Program-made: the position numbers and the translations under genes
Shown: positions 1-8,571 of the stretch, piece by piece
Position numbering within the stretch: position 1 is the first letter of the stretch
How the letters are laid out: the number at the start of each line of letters is the position of its first letter
The notes under the pieces: model-generated
The model's database searches: none
Seen by the model: only the letters and a program-made list of their open reading frames with translations
What the model was told of the DNA's origin: nothing
NCBI GenBank assembly: GCA_022508805.1
Contig: JAFLUM010000008.1
Location: forward strand, 9,238 to 73,237
DNA from: Oscillospiraceae bacterium
GTDB lineage: Bacteria; Bacillota; Clostridia; Oscillospirales; Acutalibacteraceae
Direction of reading: 5' to 3'
DNA: 64,000 bases

Positions 1-10
1 CTACACCCCG
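1..10 (-). other. Possible 5' end of a tRNA-Pro gene cut off by the window edge
   Basis: The last ten bases on the minus strand read CGGGGTGTAG, which matches the usual first bases of bacterial tRNA-Pro. The gene would continue outside the window, so nothing beyond the acceptor start can be checked. It lies just beyond the iterons and faces the same way as the degenerate tRNA-Pro-like sequence that starts at 202. Confidence 0.3.
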
Positions 11-23
11 ATATTTATTTAAT

Positions 24-54
24 TGTGGTCGCTGTTGTGGTCAAACATGTGGTC
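24..54. repeat. Three direct 12-bp iterons with core TGTGGTC
   Basis: The heptamer TGTGGTC occurs at 24-30, 36-42 and 48-54, exactly 12 bp apart, with variable 5-bp spacers. Regular spacing near one helical turn is typical of protein-binding arrays such as recombinase arm sites or replication iterons. No recombinase or Rep gene is in the window, so the function is inference. On the minus strand they sit between a decayed tRNA-Pro-like piece and a possible tRNA-Pro start. Confidence 0.6.
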
Positions 55-155
55 ATTGCGAATATTTGTAAAGAAATTTTACTAAATGAGTATACCGTCT
101 TTCAACGGTGTTTGGCGATTTGTTCAAGTTAGTCTGAAATCGTCGCTTGACAATC

Positions 156-202
156 GGTAGGTGCTCCCAAATGAGGTGCGGTACCAACTCCGCTACGCCC
201 CG
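156..202 (-). pseudogene. Degenerate tRNA-Pro 5' half
   Basis: Read on the minus strand from 202, the sequence begins CGGGGCGTAGCGG, forms a good D-arm (GCGG/CCGC around AGTTGGTA) and reaches a TTTGGGA anticodon-loop-like stretch with TGG in the proline position. The anticodon stem cannot pair properly and no matching acceptor 3' strand or clear T-arm follows. It is therefore a decayed or truncated tRNA-Pro copy, possibly an attachment-site remnant, rather than a working tRNA. Confidence 0.45.
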
Positions 203-257
203 ATTATTATTGAATATATTTGTCTTTTATAAGACGTGTTTATAAGTTTACCTCATT

Positions 258-290
258 TTTTTTATCTTGTCAATCGGCAAGATTTTTTTG
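258..290. terminator. Small bidirectional hairpin with T-run
   Basis: ATCTTG at 264-269 pairs with CAAGAT at 278-283 around an 8-base loop, followed by seven Ts on the plus strand. On the minus strand it is followed by an equivalent T-run. The 6-bp stem is short, so this is a weak intrinsic-terminator call. Confidence 0.4.
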
Positions 291-332
291 TATAAGAATC
301 ACAAGTTTTTTTGCAAAGATATGTATAAAGAA

Positions 333-363
333 GCGGCAGAGAAAAGTGTCTCTCCCCTGCCGC
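333..363 (-). terminator. GC-rich hairpin downstream of the dockerin hydrolase
   Basis: GCGGCAG at 333-339 pairs with CTGCCGC at 357-363, with further AGAG/CTCT pairing inside. On the minus strand it is followed by TTCTTT. It lies downstream of the gene ending at 494 and would fit its transcription terminator, although the T-run is imperfect. Confidence 0.45.
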
Positions 364-416
364 CTGTTTGCTTATTTCATAAGTGCGAGGCGGTACAAGC
401 CGCCCAACGCTATGAT

Positions 417-471
417 ACAATGTTCTCCGAAACACAGAATTTCTGATTTCGATTGTGTTTCGTGAGGTTAT
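417..471. repeat. Dispersed palindromic repeat, copy 1
   Basis: A roughly 55-bp unit begins ACAATGTTCTCCGAAACACA and contains the inverted arms CGAAACACA and TGTGTTTCG. A closely similar unit lies at 46989-47045. Both copies sit just downstream of a gene end. Apart from this repeat, the hairpins and the tRNA-Pro/iteron motifs, I see no gene in 1-493. Confidence 0.65.
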
Positions 472-493
472 TTTATGATGTTGATTTTTGAAA

Positions 494-2152
494 TTATACT
501 CCGGCAGAGGTCTTCATAATATTCGTGACCTCGGTCCGTGAAATAATTCCGTCCACGTTTACATCGGCGCGGGCAAGGTTTACGTCGGCAAGTGTTTCTC
601 TGCCGAGGAGATGTCTGTAAGCCTGTCTTACGTCAACAAGATTTATGGTTCCGTCAAGGTTCACGTCGCCGTACTGATGAAGATACGGAGCAAGGCGGTC
701 TGTGCTGACGTTATAATACATAAACTGTGTATACATCGGATTGCTGCGGACCGTGTACTGCTCGTCGGCAGTCATAAGCCATACAAAGAAATGAGCGTTG
801 CCGTTTAGGGTGTATTTAACGTGGTCCATATTTCTAATTATCCACGTATGCTCGGGGGTCCAGCAGGTAGACGTGTCAACAACGTTATCGGGTGAAACGT
901 GATCGTCGTGGCAGTTTACCGCCTGTGTATAGCCATTGCCGAGGGTCGTTCCCCTGTCGGCAAATGTGGCGAATGCGCTTGTATGAGCGGACTCGATAAC
1001 GCCGTCGCTGTTCCAGTTGCTTGACGGGGTCACAGGCGCTATCTGACGGTTATAGTTGGTGGTGCAGAAATAGTTAACATCGCTGCTTGCGGCAAGTTTT
1101 TTGCATCTGCTTTCCATAGGAAGTTGAACGAGCATATGATATTCATAAATCTCGGCAAGAAGCTTAGCTCCGAAATTAGCTCTCGAGGTCATAAATTCAA
1201 TTGCTTCGTCAAAGTAGTCATTGGGAACAAAAGCCCACATACCGGGGAAATATCCGAAATAAGGAACAAGCACCTCAGAATAAAGTCTGTCTAAGCTGTC
1301 ACCGTCAAGCATGGGAGAAAGCTTATCAATAACTCTCTCGAAAAGTGTAGTGTATTTGAGGAGTTCGCCGAGAGCAGTTTTATCGGGACTGCCGTTAATT
1401 GCCTGTACTATAATATCTACAAGTCCGTCACCGTCGAGTTCAATGTGACCCGTATAGAGCTGACCGACCATTTCAAGTCCTGTAAAAGCGCCTGAATACA
1501 TTGCTACGGTTTTAACGTCATCAGTGCCGTACTTGGCAAGATACGCTTGAACCATGCAGGAGCCCATACTCTGACCGTTGATGGCTACCTTGTCGTGACC
1601 TGTCTGTGCCTTGACGTTCTGAATGTACTCATTAAGATCGTCTGCAATGTCCATAGGACTTCTGCGCCAGTCATAAGTATAGAAATAGACGTGATCTCCG
1701 CCGATTTCATTGGCGAGAGCAAGTGAGAGCTCATCCCGTTCGCCGCCCTCGGTTATTTCATAATTATAATTGTCAAAGCTATCGGGGAAGTAACGGTCAA
1801 TGCCTGAGTTCGAATCAACAGCATAGCCGTTTTCATCATACTTCATCGGTTCAAAAACAGCCTGGGCTACAGGAATGATCTGATCTAAAAGCGCATCAAC
1901 GTCACTGTCCACCAAAAAAGCCGCAAGAGCAGGAATGGCAGGCAGAATTGCCGAAACGATAGTCGATGCGTCAGGCGCGAAAATCTGATTGCCGTTGCCG
2001 TCAACCAACGGAACGGTGTTGATGCCTGTAACAGAGATGACAGGAACATCATCGCAATCCTCGCTTACCGCAAAAGCGGGTACAAAAATCGAGAAAAGCA
2101 TAACCGCGGATAATACAATACCCACAAAGACCTTAAATTTACTCTTTTTCAT
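494..2152 (-). CDS. Secreted lipase/acyltransferase-like alpha/beta hydrolase with C-terminal dockerin
   Basis: This 552-residue exported protein probably hydrolyses or transfers an ester outside the cell. Residues 1-28 form a signal peptide ending near VPAFA. The nucleophile elbow G-Q-S-M-G places the likely catalytic serine at 195, and a late His (NAHFF) is a candidate charge-relay residue. Residues about 494-552 form a two-repeat type I dockerin: the calcium loops DVNLDGTIN and DVNVDGIIS each precede a helix, which would anchor the enzyme to a cohesin scaffold. I chose the start at 2152 because GGAGG lies 11 bases upstream; a longer reading frame has no better site. The gene at 38634-40748 is a clear paralogue with a membrane anchor instead of dockerin. 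The substrate is unknown. Confidence 0.8.
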   Translation of the reverse strand: MKKSKFKVFVGIVLSAVMLFSIFVPAFAVSEDCDDVPVISVTGINTVPLVDGNGNQIFAPDASTIVSAILPAIPALAAFLVDSDVDALLDQIIPVAQAVFEPMKYDENGYAVDSNSGIDRYFPDSFDNYNYEITEGGERDELSLALANEIGGDHVYFYTYDWRRSPMDIADDLNEYIQNVKAQTGHDKVAINGQSMGSCMVQAYLAKYGTDDVKTVAMYSGAFTGLEMVGQLYTGHIELDGDGLVDIIVQAINGSPDKTALGELLKYTTLFERVIDKLSPMLDGDSLDRLYSEVLVPYFGYFPGMWAFVPNDYFDEAIEFMTSRANFGAKLLAEIYEYHMLVQLPMESRCKKLAASSDVNYFCTTNYNRQIAPVTPSSNWNSDGVIESAHTSAFATFADRGTTLGNGYTQAVNCHDDHVSPDNVVDTSTCWTPEHTWIIRNMDHVKYTLNGNAHFFVWLMTADEQYTVRSNPMYTQFMYYNVSTDRLAPYLHQYGDVNLDGTINLVDVRQAYRHLLGRETLADVNLARADVNVDGIISRTEVTNIMKTSAGV

Positions 2153-2200
2153 AAAAAATGCATCCTCCCAACATATATCCAAGAGATATAGTTACAGGAT

Positions 2201-2229
2201 ATTTTAACATAAATTTATGGGCTTTTCAA
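2201..2229 (-). promoter_or_regulatory. Sigma-A type promoter for the dockerin hydrolase
   Basis: On the minus strand TTGAAA (2229-2224) and TAAAAT (2206-2201) are separated by exactly 17 bp, about 50 bp upstream of the chosen start. Confidence 0.5.
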
Positions 2230-2246
2230 TAATTTTTTGGTAAAAA

Positions 2247-3170
2247 TCAGAACACTGTTTCAATAATCTTTGTACATATGTCCGGCGAATAACGCCAATT
2301 ATCAATATGCTCGCCGTTGAAATAGTATTTTACGGGCATTTTTGCGTTGTCGGCGGGGAAACTGTCAACGACTGCCAGCTTTATCTTCATTTTTTCGGGA
2401 TTTATGCTTTTTATGTAAACACTGGTGTTATCCCCTTCGCGCACGGACGGATTATATTCCGCCAAGCCTGCAAGATTTGGGGCAAGTTCAATGAACACTC
2501 CGTATTTTTCTATGGAACGGACTATTCCGCCAACGGTCTGCCCTGCCCTGAAGCCGTCAGCATTTTCACGCCACGTACCCAGTAATTCCTTATGTGACAG
2601 CGTTATGCGTCCGTTTTCATCAATACTTTTTACGACTGCTTTTATCATTGTGTTGACCGAAAACCGCACATCCGGATGCGGTATTCTTGAGACGGAAATA
2701 CTGTCGATGGGCAGCAGTGCGGGAATCCCGCAGCCTATATCGCAAAATGAACCGAAGCTCTCGTTATGGGTCACACGGGCATCTATTATGTCGCCGGGGA
2801 CAAGATTTTTTATGTATTCCTCCGTGCATTCTTCCTGCACGGCACGGCGGCTGAGTATAGCAGTGCGTCTGCCCGTTTCATCATCAGTAAAATCAATTAT
2901 TTTAAATGCAACAGGTTTATTGACTCTTGAAATCACAGCTATATCCCGAACACTCCCGTCGGAGATGCCGACTGCACACTCCTCACGGGGCATTATACCG
3001 TGTACCGCGCCTAAATCCACGTGTAAATTATGCTCGCTGTCGCAGAGAACGGCACGCGCTTCTAATATCTTTTCTTCAAAAAAGCATTCTCGAAGATTTG
3101 TCACCGATTCAAGATATCTTTTGTTCTGTCGGCTTTCAAACAGAACTCCCTCCGGATAATATTTTTTCAT
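2247..3170 (-). CDS. S1 RNA-binding domain protein (RpsA-like)
   Basis: This 307-residue protein is built from tandem S1/OB-fold repeats and probably binds RNA or ribosomes, like the shortened S1 proteins of Clostridia. The clearest repeats are at about residues 117-193 (PGDIIDARVTHNESFGSFCDIG, ending in SHKELLGTW) and about 200-275 (AGQTVGGIVRSIEKYGVFIEL). A degenerate repeat covers about 30-100. The start at 3170 is favoured by an AGGTGAG site a few bases upstream; a TTG at 3203 would only add an unlikely extension. It is transcribed toward the dockerin hydrolase but separated by its own promoter. The exact role, translation initiation or RNA stability, cannot be told from sequence. Confidence 0.75.
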   Translation of the reverse strand: MKKYYPEGVLFESRQNKRYLESVTNLRECFFEEKILEARAVLCDSEHNLHVDLGAVHGIMPREECAVGISDGSVRDIAVISRVNKPVAFKIIDFTDDETGRRTAILSRRAVQEECTEEYIKNLVPGDIIDARVTHNESFGSFCDIGCGIPALLPIDSISVSRIPHPDVRFSVNTMIKAVVKSIDENGRITLSHKELLGTWRENADGFRAGQTVGGIVRSIEKYGVFIELAPNLAGLAEYNPSVREGDNTSVYIKSINPEKMKIKLAVVDSFPADNAKMPVKYYFNGEHIDNWRYSPDICTKIIETVF

Positions 3171-3312
3171 ACATCTCACCTTATCTTTGCAAGCAATGAT
3201 CAAATGTGAGTGTCAATTTAATCATTACTCGCAATTATATTACTCTATATTGATATGATTGTATTGCTTAAATAAGAATTAAAAATTAGGTATTTTATTT
3301 TTAAGCGAAGTG

Positions 3313-3321
3313 TGGTAGAAT
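3313..3321 (+). promoter_or_regulatory. Extended -10 promoter for the prfA operon
   Basis: TG at 3313-3314 followed by one base and TAGAAT (3316-3321) forms an extended -10 element about 30 bp upstream of the first gene. The -35 region (TTTTAT) is poor. Confidence 0.4.
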
Positions 3322-3351
3322 AGTTTAAATATATGTGAAAGATGGGAATTT

Positions 3352-3549
3352 ATGGATATCCGCGTGGGCGACAGGCTGGAAATGAAAAAAAATCATCCCT
3401 GCGGCGGCAAGCTTTTTTTAGTCTTGCGCGCGGGAATGGATTTTCGTGTCAGATGTGAGAAATGCGGCAGAGAGGTAATGGTTTCCCGCGTTAAAATTGA
3501 ACGTAACATTAAAAAAGTTATCCGTGAAGGAGAATTGACCGATGCTTGA
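3352..3549 (+). CDS. DUF951 family small zinc-ribbon-like protein
   Basis: The 65-residue product matches the conserved DUF951 pattern: VGDRLEMKK, the HPCGG motif, then VRCEKCGRE, giving a Cys pair plus an upstream Cys that may bind metal. The family is common in Firmicutes and has no established function. It is first in a run of six close genes. Its stop overlaps the prfA start by 8 bp (ATGCTTGA), which suggests translational coupling. Confidence 0.85.
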   Translation: MDIRVGDRLEMKKNHPCGGKLFLVLRAGMDFRVRCEKCGREVMVSRVKIERNIKKVIREGELTDA

Positions 3550-4615
3550 AAAGCTTAGCGGTATTGAAGAGCGTTTTGATAAAATAAACGATCTGCTTTG
3601 CTTGCCTGAGACGGTGAGCGACCAAGAATTATACAAAAAGCTTATGCGTGAATTAAAGCAGCTTACGCCGATCGTGGAAAAATACCGCGAATACAAAAAA
3701 TATAAGGCCACCTTTGACGAGTCAAAGGATTTGTTAGACGGCGGTGGACTTGACAGGGATTTTCGCGAGATGGTTCAAGAGGAATTTGAGCAGTCACGTG
3801 ATGATATCGAACGCTGTACGGAAGAATTAAAGGTACTGCTGCTCCCGAGAGATCCCAATGACGACAAAAACGTGATCGTTGAAATACGCGGAGGCGCAGG
3901 CGGCGAGGAAGCGGCGCTTTTTGCCAACTCACTTTTCAGAATGTACTCTATGTATGCCGAACAAAAGGGTTGGCAGACGGAGGTGCTTTCGGAAAACCCT
4001 ACCGAGCTTGGGGGATACAAGGAAATATCCTTTAATATTTCCGGTGACGGAGCGTATTCACGCTTTAAATTTGAAAGCGGCGTTCACCGCGTCCAGCGTG
4101 TTCCCGAGACCGAAAGTCAGGGACGTATACAAACATCGACTGTCACGGTAGCGGTGCTCCCCGAGGCGGAAGAGGTTGATCTGGAGCTTGACCCTGCCGA
4201 TTTGCAGATAGACGTATTCCGTTCCAGCGGTGCCGGCGGTCAAAAAGTCAACAAGACCTCCTCGGCAATACGTGTGACCCATATCCCCACGGGAATGGTG
4301 GTTGAATGTCAGGACGAACGAAGCCAATATAAAAATAAGGATAAGGCGCTCAAGGTTTTGCGCTCACGCCTTTTGGAAATTGAGCAGGCAAAGCAAGATG
4401 CCGAAATCGCGGGCAGGCGCAGAAGTCAAGTGGGCACGGGCGACCGCAGTGAGAGAATAAGAACGTACAACTTTCCGCAGGGCAGAGTCAGCGATCACCG
4501 CATTGGGCTGACCCTTTACAAAATTGATCAGATAATGAACGGCGACCTTGACGAGATAATTGACGCGCTCATAACCGCCGATACCGCCGAAAAACTGAAA
4601 GCGGAAAGTGAATAA
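3542..4615 (+). CDS. prfA: Peptide chain release factor 1
   Basis: At 357 residues it has the usual RF1 length. It recognises UAA/UAG stop codons and triggers peptide release on the ribosome. The codon-reading tripeptide P-E-T at 188-190 fits the RF1 PxT motif, not the RF2 SPF motif. The peptidyl-transferase-centre motif GGQ is at 232-234 in the context [21 protein letters not shown] precedes the start inside the DUF951 gene. The prmC methyltransferase that often neighbours prfA is not adjacent here. Confidence 0.97.
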   Translation: MLEKLSGIEERFDKINDLLCLPETVSDQELYKKLMRELKQLTPIVEKYREYKKYKATFDESKDLLDGGGLDRDFREMVQEEFEQSRDDIERCTEELKVLLLPRDPNDDKNVIVEIRGGAGGEEAALFANSLFRMYSMYAEQKGWQTEVLSENPTELGGYKEISFNISGDGAYSRFKFESGVHRVQRVPETESQGRIQTSTVTVAVLPEAEEVDLELDPADLQIDVFRSSGAGGQKVNKTSSAIRVTHIPTGMVVECQDERSQYKNKDKALKVLRSRLLEIEQAKQDAEIAGRRRSQVGTGDRSERIRTYNFPQGRVSDHRIGLTLYKIDQIMNGDLDEIIDALITADTAEKLKAESE

Positions 4616-4629
4616 TAAGGTCAGTGATC

Positions 4630-5493
4630 ATGATGAATGAGAAAAACCAATTCAAGATAAATCCCATTGAAAAACTGATATTGCGTCGGCGCAGAGAAAT
4701 TGTTATTGCCGCCGGAATTTTATGCATAACCGCGGATTTAATATCAGCTCATTTTGGACTTGCATTTGTCCCTATTTTTTCTTTATTGCTGTTATTTTTG
4801 TTGATATATTCTTTAAACTTTGCGGTTGCATCAAAGATAAATCAAGCTACTAAATATTATACGTATGAACTGAATCTTTCCAAATCACTGGAAAGTATAA
4901 ACATGCTTATGGAAATAATCCCTCTTAAAGAGAAAATTCACCATGAAACACTGTGTATCAATCGCATTTCATGCCTGATAGAAATGGGAGAGACAGAAAG
5001 GGCGGAAGAGGAAACACGCCTTTTTTGGCTGACTTTTAATCCGTTAAAAATGCCGCCTATTATGCTTTTAAGTTTACATTATAATATGGCAATAATTAAA
5101 TTGCGAAATCGTGATTTTAAGGGGTTTAACGAGCAACTCAATGCTGCCTGTATATATCGTGACAAATTGGTCGGAAAGAGTAAAAAATATCACCCCGAAG
5201 ATAATATTGAATATTTAACGCTCATTGCAGCCACATACGGAGGGTATGACCCGCAGCTTGAAGGCAGGCTCCTTGCAACGCTGAACTTTATAAACGGTGA
5301 ACCGCGAAAAAAGCCCGTTCCCCCGTCAAAGTATCTGGGAGTCTATTACAGACTGTTCGAATTTTTTAAGAATAATAATTTACCCGAAAAAGCAACGTAT
5401 TACGCAGAGCTTGTTATAAATATCGGTAACGAGCAATTTTTAAGCTACCGAAACGCAAAGGAATACCTCAACAATGCAAACGGAAGTAATTGA
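4630..5493 (+). CDS. Membrane protein of unknown function with helical-repeat tail
   Basis: The 287-residue protein has a basic N-terminal segment (KLILRRRRE), two transmembrane helices at about residues 20-65, and a long soluble alpha-helical tail with TPR-like spacing (for example MGETERAEEETRLFWLTFNP). I do not recognise a named family. GTG 4624, ATG 4630 and ATG 4633 are all possible starts; 4630 gives the best spacing from the AAGG site. Its last 20 bp overlap tsaC, so it is co-expressed with translation and tRNA-modification genes. A scaffold role is only a guess. Confidence 0.65.
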   Translation: MMNEKNQFKINPIEKLILRRRREIVIAAGILCITADLISAHFGLAFVPIFSLLLLFLLIYSLNFAVASKINQATKYYTYELNLSKSLESINMLMEIIPLKEKIHHETLCINRISCLIEMGETERAEEETRLFWLTFNPLKMPPIMLLSLHYNMAIIKLRNRDFKGFNEQLNAACIYRDKLVGKSKKYHPEDNIEYLTLIAATYGGYDPQLEGRLLATLNFINGEPRKKPVPPSKYLGVYYRLFEFFKNNNLPEKATYYAELVINIGNEQFLSYRNAKEYLNNANGSN

Positions 5494-6493
5494 CATAAAA
5501 ACTGAATACGACCGTGCGCTGGAAAAATCAGCTGAATTTTTAAGACACGGCGAGGTCGTAGGTATTCCCACAGAGACGGTTTACGGACTTGCGGCAAACA
5601 CATTCGACGAAAACGCCGTTAAAAAGATATTTCTTGCAAAGGGCAGACCTGCGGATAATCCGCTGATAGTTCATATATGCGATATATCCGGGCTCTCTGC
5701 ACTCGTCAAAGAAATACCCGAAAAGGTCAAAATTATGGCAAAACATTTTTGGCCGGGTCCGTTGACTATGATAATGAAAAAAAGTGAGCGGATATCTGAC
5801 ACTGTATCAGGCGGACTTGATACCGTTGCCGTGAGGATGCCCAAAAGCGAATACGCACGGGCTATTATAAAGGCGAGCGGTGTTCCGCTGGCAGCTCCGT
5901 CTGCAAATCTTTCGGGCAGTCCAAGCCCCACCAATGCGAAATACGTTTTTGACGATATGAACGGCAGAATTCCGCTGATAATCGACGGCGGAAGCTGTGA
6001 GATAGGTGTTGAGTCAACGGTCATATCCTTTGCCGAGGATCCGCCGAGGCTACTTCGTCCGGGCGGTGTTACTCTTGAAGAGATGACCGAGCTTATAGGT
6101 GAAATTACAGTTGACAAAGCGGTGCTTGACCGACTGCAAGAGGGTGCAAAAGCCGCCTCACCGGGTATGAAATACAAGCATTACGCGCCGAGAGCCGAGA
6201 TTACTCTTATAAAAAGTGATTTCGAAAACTTTAAAAGGCTTACGGAAAGCGAAAACGGCGTGACCGCCCTGTGCTTTGACGGTGAGGGCGAAAGACTCCA
6301 CTGTCCCTTTGTGGAATACGGTGACGGGAATGACGGTTACAGTCAATCGGCAAGACTCTTTGACGCTTTGCGCGAGCTTGACGAAATGGGAGCCGAAAAA
6401 GTATACGCCAGATGTCCCGACACAAGCGGTATGGGGTTGGCTGTTTATAATCGGCTAATTCGTGCTTGCGGGTTTAAGATCAGGGTATTATGA
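5474..6493 (+). CDS. tsaC: L-threonylcarbamoyladenylate synthase (Sua5/YrdC/YwlC family)
   Basis: This enzyme makes threonylcarbamoyl-AMP from threonine, bicarbonate and ATP for the t6A37 modification of ANN-decoding tRNAs. The 339-residue length indicates the two-domain Sua5 form. The YrdC domain has GIPTETVYGLAAN (residues about 30-42), the nucleotide-binding KGRPADNPL and PSANLSGSPSPT. A C-terminal Sua5 domain begins after SPGMKYKHYAPRAE. It overlaps the upstream gene by 20 bp, and coaE begins one base after its stop. Confidence 0.92.
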   Translation: MQTEVIDIKTEYDRALEKSAEFLRHGEVVGIPTETVYGLAANTFDENAVKKIFLAKGRPADNPLIVHICDISGLSALVKEIPEKVKIMAKHFWPGPLTMIMKKSERISDTVSGGLDTVAVRMPKSEYARAIIKASGVPLAAPSANLSGSPSPTNAKYVFDDMNGRIPLIIDGGSCEIGVESTVISFAEDPPRLLRPGGVTLEEMTELIGEITVDKAVLDRLQEGAKAASPGMKYKHYAPRAEITLIKSDFENFKRLTESENGVTALCFDGEGERLHCPFVEYGDGNDGYSQSARLFDALRELDEMGAEKVYARCPDTSGMGLAVYNRLIRACGFKIRVL

Positions 6494-6494
6494 T

Positions 6495-7079
6495 ATGAAA
6501 ATAATCGGACTTACGGGACTTACGGGTGCGGGTAAAAGCACGGTCGCACGAAAGCTTATGGCTTACGGCTGTTATCACATTGACACAGACACAGTCGCCC
6601 GCGACGTAATAAACGGCGATGAAAAAGTTAAGCACAAATTAAAAGAGCGGTTCGGTGACGGGGTTATCGGTACGGACGGCAGTGTCAACCGACCTGTTCT
6701 TGCAAAAAAAGCCTTTGCCGATGAAGAAAGCACGAATGACTTAAACGCTATCACCCACCCTGCTGTGACCGAAAAGATAAAACAGATAATCGACGAAAAA
6801 AAGGATTTAGGCTACAGCGGAATAATTATTGACGCTATTGCACTTTTTGAGAGCGGCGAAGACCAGCTTTGCGATTTTACGGTTGCCGTGACCGCTCCCG
6901 AGGATATTCGGCTGAACCGCATAATCGAGCGGGACAAAATAACCGAAGAAAAGGCGATAGAACGCATACGGGCACAAAAGAGTGAGGAATTCTTCACGAA
7001 ACGTGCTGATTTTATTATATGGAATTACGAACCGTATAACCTTGATACGGAAATACGGCAAATAATATCGAATTTATAA
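6495..7079 (+). CDS. coaE: Dephospho-CoA kinase
   Basis: It catalyses the last step of coenzyme A synthesis, the ATP-dependent 3'-phosphorylation of dephospho-CoA. The P-loop GLTGAGKST lies at residues 8-16, followed by the CoaE signature HIDTDTVARDVI. The 194-residue length is normal. The start at 6495 sits one base after the tsaC stop; an upstream start inside tsaC would add 11 residues before the P-loop strand and is unlikely. Confidence 0.93.
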   Translation: MKIIGLTGLTGAGKSTVARKLMAYGCYHIDTDTVARDVINGDEKVKHKLKERFGDGVIGTDGSVNRPVLAKKAFADEESTNDLNAITHPAVTEKIKQIIDEKKDLGYSGIIIDAIALFESGEDQLCDFTVAVTAPEDIRLNRIIERDKITEEKAIERIRAQKSEEFFTKRADFIIWNYEPYNLDTEIRQIISNL

Positions 7080-7096
7080 TAAGGAGAGATAATATT

Positions 7097-8497
7097 ATGA
7101 GTGAAAACAAATTACAAAGTCTTAAAGATGAGCTTTTTTACACTCCCCGTCACGCTATGGAAACCGTTGACGAGGAAACCGTAAAGGCCGCCGACGAGTT
7201 CTGCGAGGGCTACAAGGCTTATATGGACTATGCGAAAATTGAACGTGAATCTGTTGACTTTTTCGTAGAAGAGGCAAAAAAACGCGGATTCGAGGAATTT
7301 GACCGCGAGAAAAAGTACAATGCAGGCGACAAGGTTTATTACAACAACCGCGGCAAGTCAATAATTCTCTGCGTTATCGGTACAAAGAGCCTTAAAGAGG
7401 GTGTAAAAATTTCTGCGGCTCACATCGACTCCCCCCGTCTTGACTTAAAGCCCAATCCCCTTTATGAGGACAGCAATCTTGCACTGCTCAAAACTCACTA
7501 CTACGGCGGAATCAAAAAGTATCAGTGGACTGCTATCCCCCTTGCAATGCACGGAGTTGTTGTCAAGGCAAACGGCGAGGTACTCAAGGTTCGCATCGGT
7601 GAGGACGATAACGATCCTCAGTTCGTTATAACAGACCTTCTCCCCCATCTTGCTGCTGATCAGATGAAGCAGACATTGGCTGAAGGCATCAAGGGTGAAG
7701 GACTTAACATTCTTATCGGCTCACGCCCCTTCTCAAAGGACGAGGGCAGCGAAAAGGTCAAGTTGAATATTCTCAAGATCCTCAATGAGAAATACGGCAT
7801 CAAAGAGGACGATTTCCTCAGCGCAGAGTTGGAGCTTGTACCTGCCTTCAAGGCGAGAGACATCGGCTTTGACCGCAGTCTTATCGGAGCTTACGGTCAC
7901 GACGACAAGGTATGCGCTTATCCCGCCGCAGAGGCTATATTCGACGCGGAAAATCCCGCATATACTGCAATCACCGTTCTCACCGACAAGGAGGAGACCG
8001 GCTCAGACGGCAACACGGGACTTAACTCATCATACCTTAAATATTTCGTATATGATTTGGCCGCTATGGAAGGTGTAGAGCCTTGGAGAGTTCTCAGCTG
8101 TTCGGAATGTCTTTCGGCAGACGTAAATGCGGCATTTGATCCCAATTACCCCGAGGTTTCGGAGAAGATGAATTCCTCCTTCGTCAACAACGGCGTTGTT
8201 ATCACAAAGTATACGGGCGCAAGAGGTAAGGGCGGCACTTCTGATGCTTCTGCTGAATATATGGGCAAGGTTCGCAGAATGCTCAACGAAAACGGCGTTG
8301 TATGGCAGATAGGCGAGCTTGGCAAGGTAGATATGGGCGGTGGCGGAACTGTCGCTATGTATATCGCCAATTTGGACGTTGACGTTATTGACCTGGGAAT
8401 CCCCGTACTCTCAATGCACGCTCCTTATGAGGTAGTTTCAAAGCTTGACGTATATATGGGATACAGAGCCTTCAAGACGTTCTTTGAGCAGAAATAA
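7097..8497 (+). CDS. M18 family zinc aminopeptidase
   Basis: This 466-residue cytosolic metallopeptidase should remove N-terminal (often acidic) residues from peptides. Family M18 signatures are visible: the metal ligand motif AAHIDSPRLDLKP, the bridging-metal region GHDDKVC, the catalytic Glu pair in DKEETGSDG, and GGTSDAS. A clear AAGGAGAG site lies 7-14 bases before the ATG. It is the last gene of the DUF951-prfA-tsaC-coaE run and ends at a strong bidirectional terminator. Confidence 0.92.
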   Translation: MSENKLQSLKDELFYTPRHAMETVDEETVKAADEFCEGYKAYMDYAKIERESVDFFVEEAKKRGFEEFDREKKYNAGDKVYYNNRGKSIILCVIGTKSLKEGVKISAAHIDSPRLDLKPNPLYEDSNLALLKTHYYGGIKKYQWTAIPLAMHGVVVKANGEVLKVRIGEDDNDPQFVITDLLPHLAADQMKQTLAEGIKGEGLNILIGSRPFSKDEGSEKVKLNILKILNEKYGIKEDDFLSAELELVPAFKARDIGFDRSLIGAYGHDDKVCAYPAAEAIFDAENPAYTAITVLTDKEETGSDGNTGLNSSYLKYFVYDLAAMEGVEPWRVLSCSECLSADVNAAFDPNYPEVSEKMNSSFVNNGVVITKYTGARGKGGTSDASAEYMGKVRRMLNENGVVWQIGELGKVDMGGGGTVAMYIANLDVDVIDLGIPVLSMHAPYEVVSKLDVYMGYRAFKTFFEQK

Positions 8498-8508
8498 TTA
8501 AAAGCTAA

Positions 8509-8550
8509 AAAATGCGGTACAGCCGAAAGACTGTACCGCATTTATTTTTC
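8509..8550. terminator. Strong bidirectional intrinsic terminator
   Basis: AAATGCGGTACAG (8510-8522) pairs perfectly with CTGTACCGCATTT (8531-8543), with A-runs and T-runs on both sides. It serves the convergent M18 and GH4 genes. Confidence 0.9.
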
Positions 8551-8571
8551 TGCTTTTTAAACAATCAAATC

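Noticed and set aside
1-120. C-terminus of a tyrosine recombinase on the minus strand
   Set aside because: Short open stretches around the GACCACA repeats exist in two frames, but none shows the recombinase R-H-R-Y motifs, so I do not call a gene remnant.
220-465. 81-residue plus-strand ORF at the left edge
   Set aside because: Composition is low-complexity with many Phe, Cys and Arg; it runs through the hairpins and repeat described there and has no good ribosome site.
2425-3159. 244-residue ORF antisense to the S1-domain gene
   Set aside because: It is a Ser/Pro/Arg-rich shadow of a well-supported gene; no promoter or ribosome site is seen.
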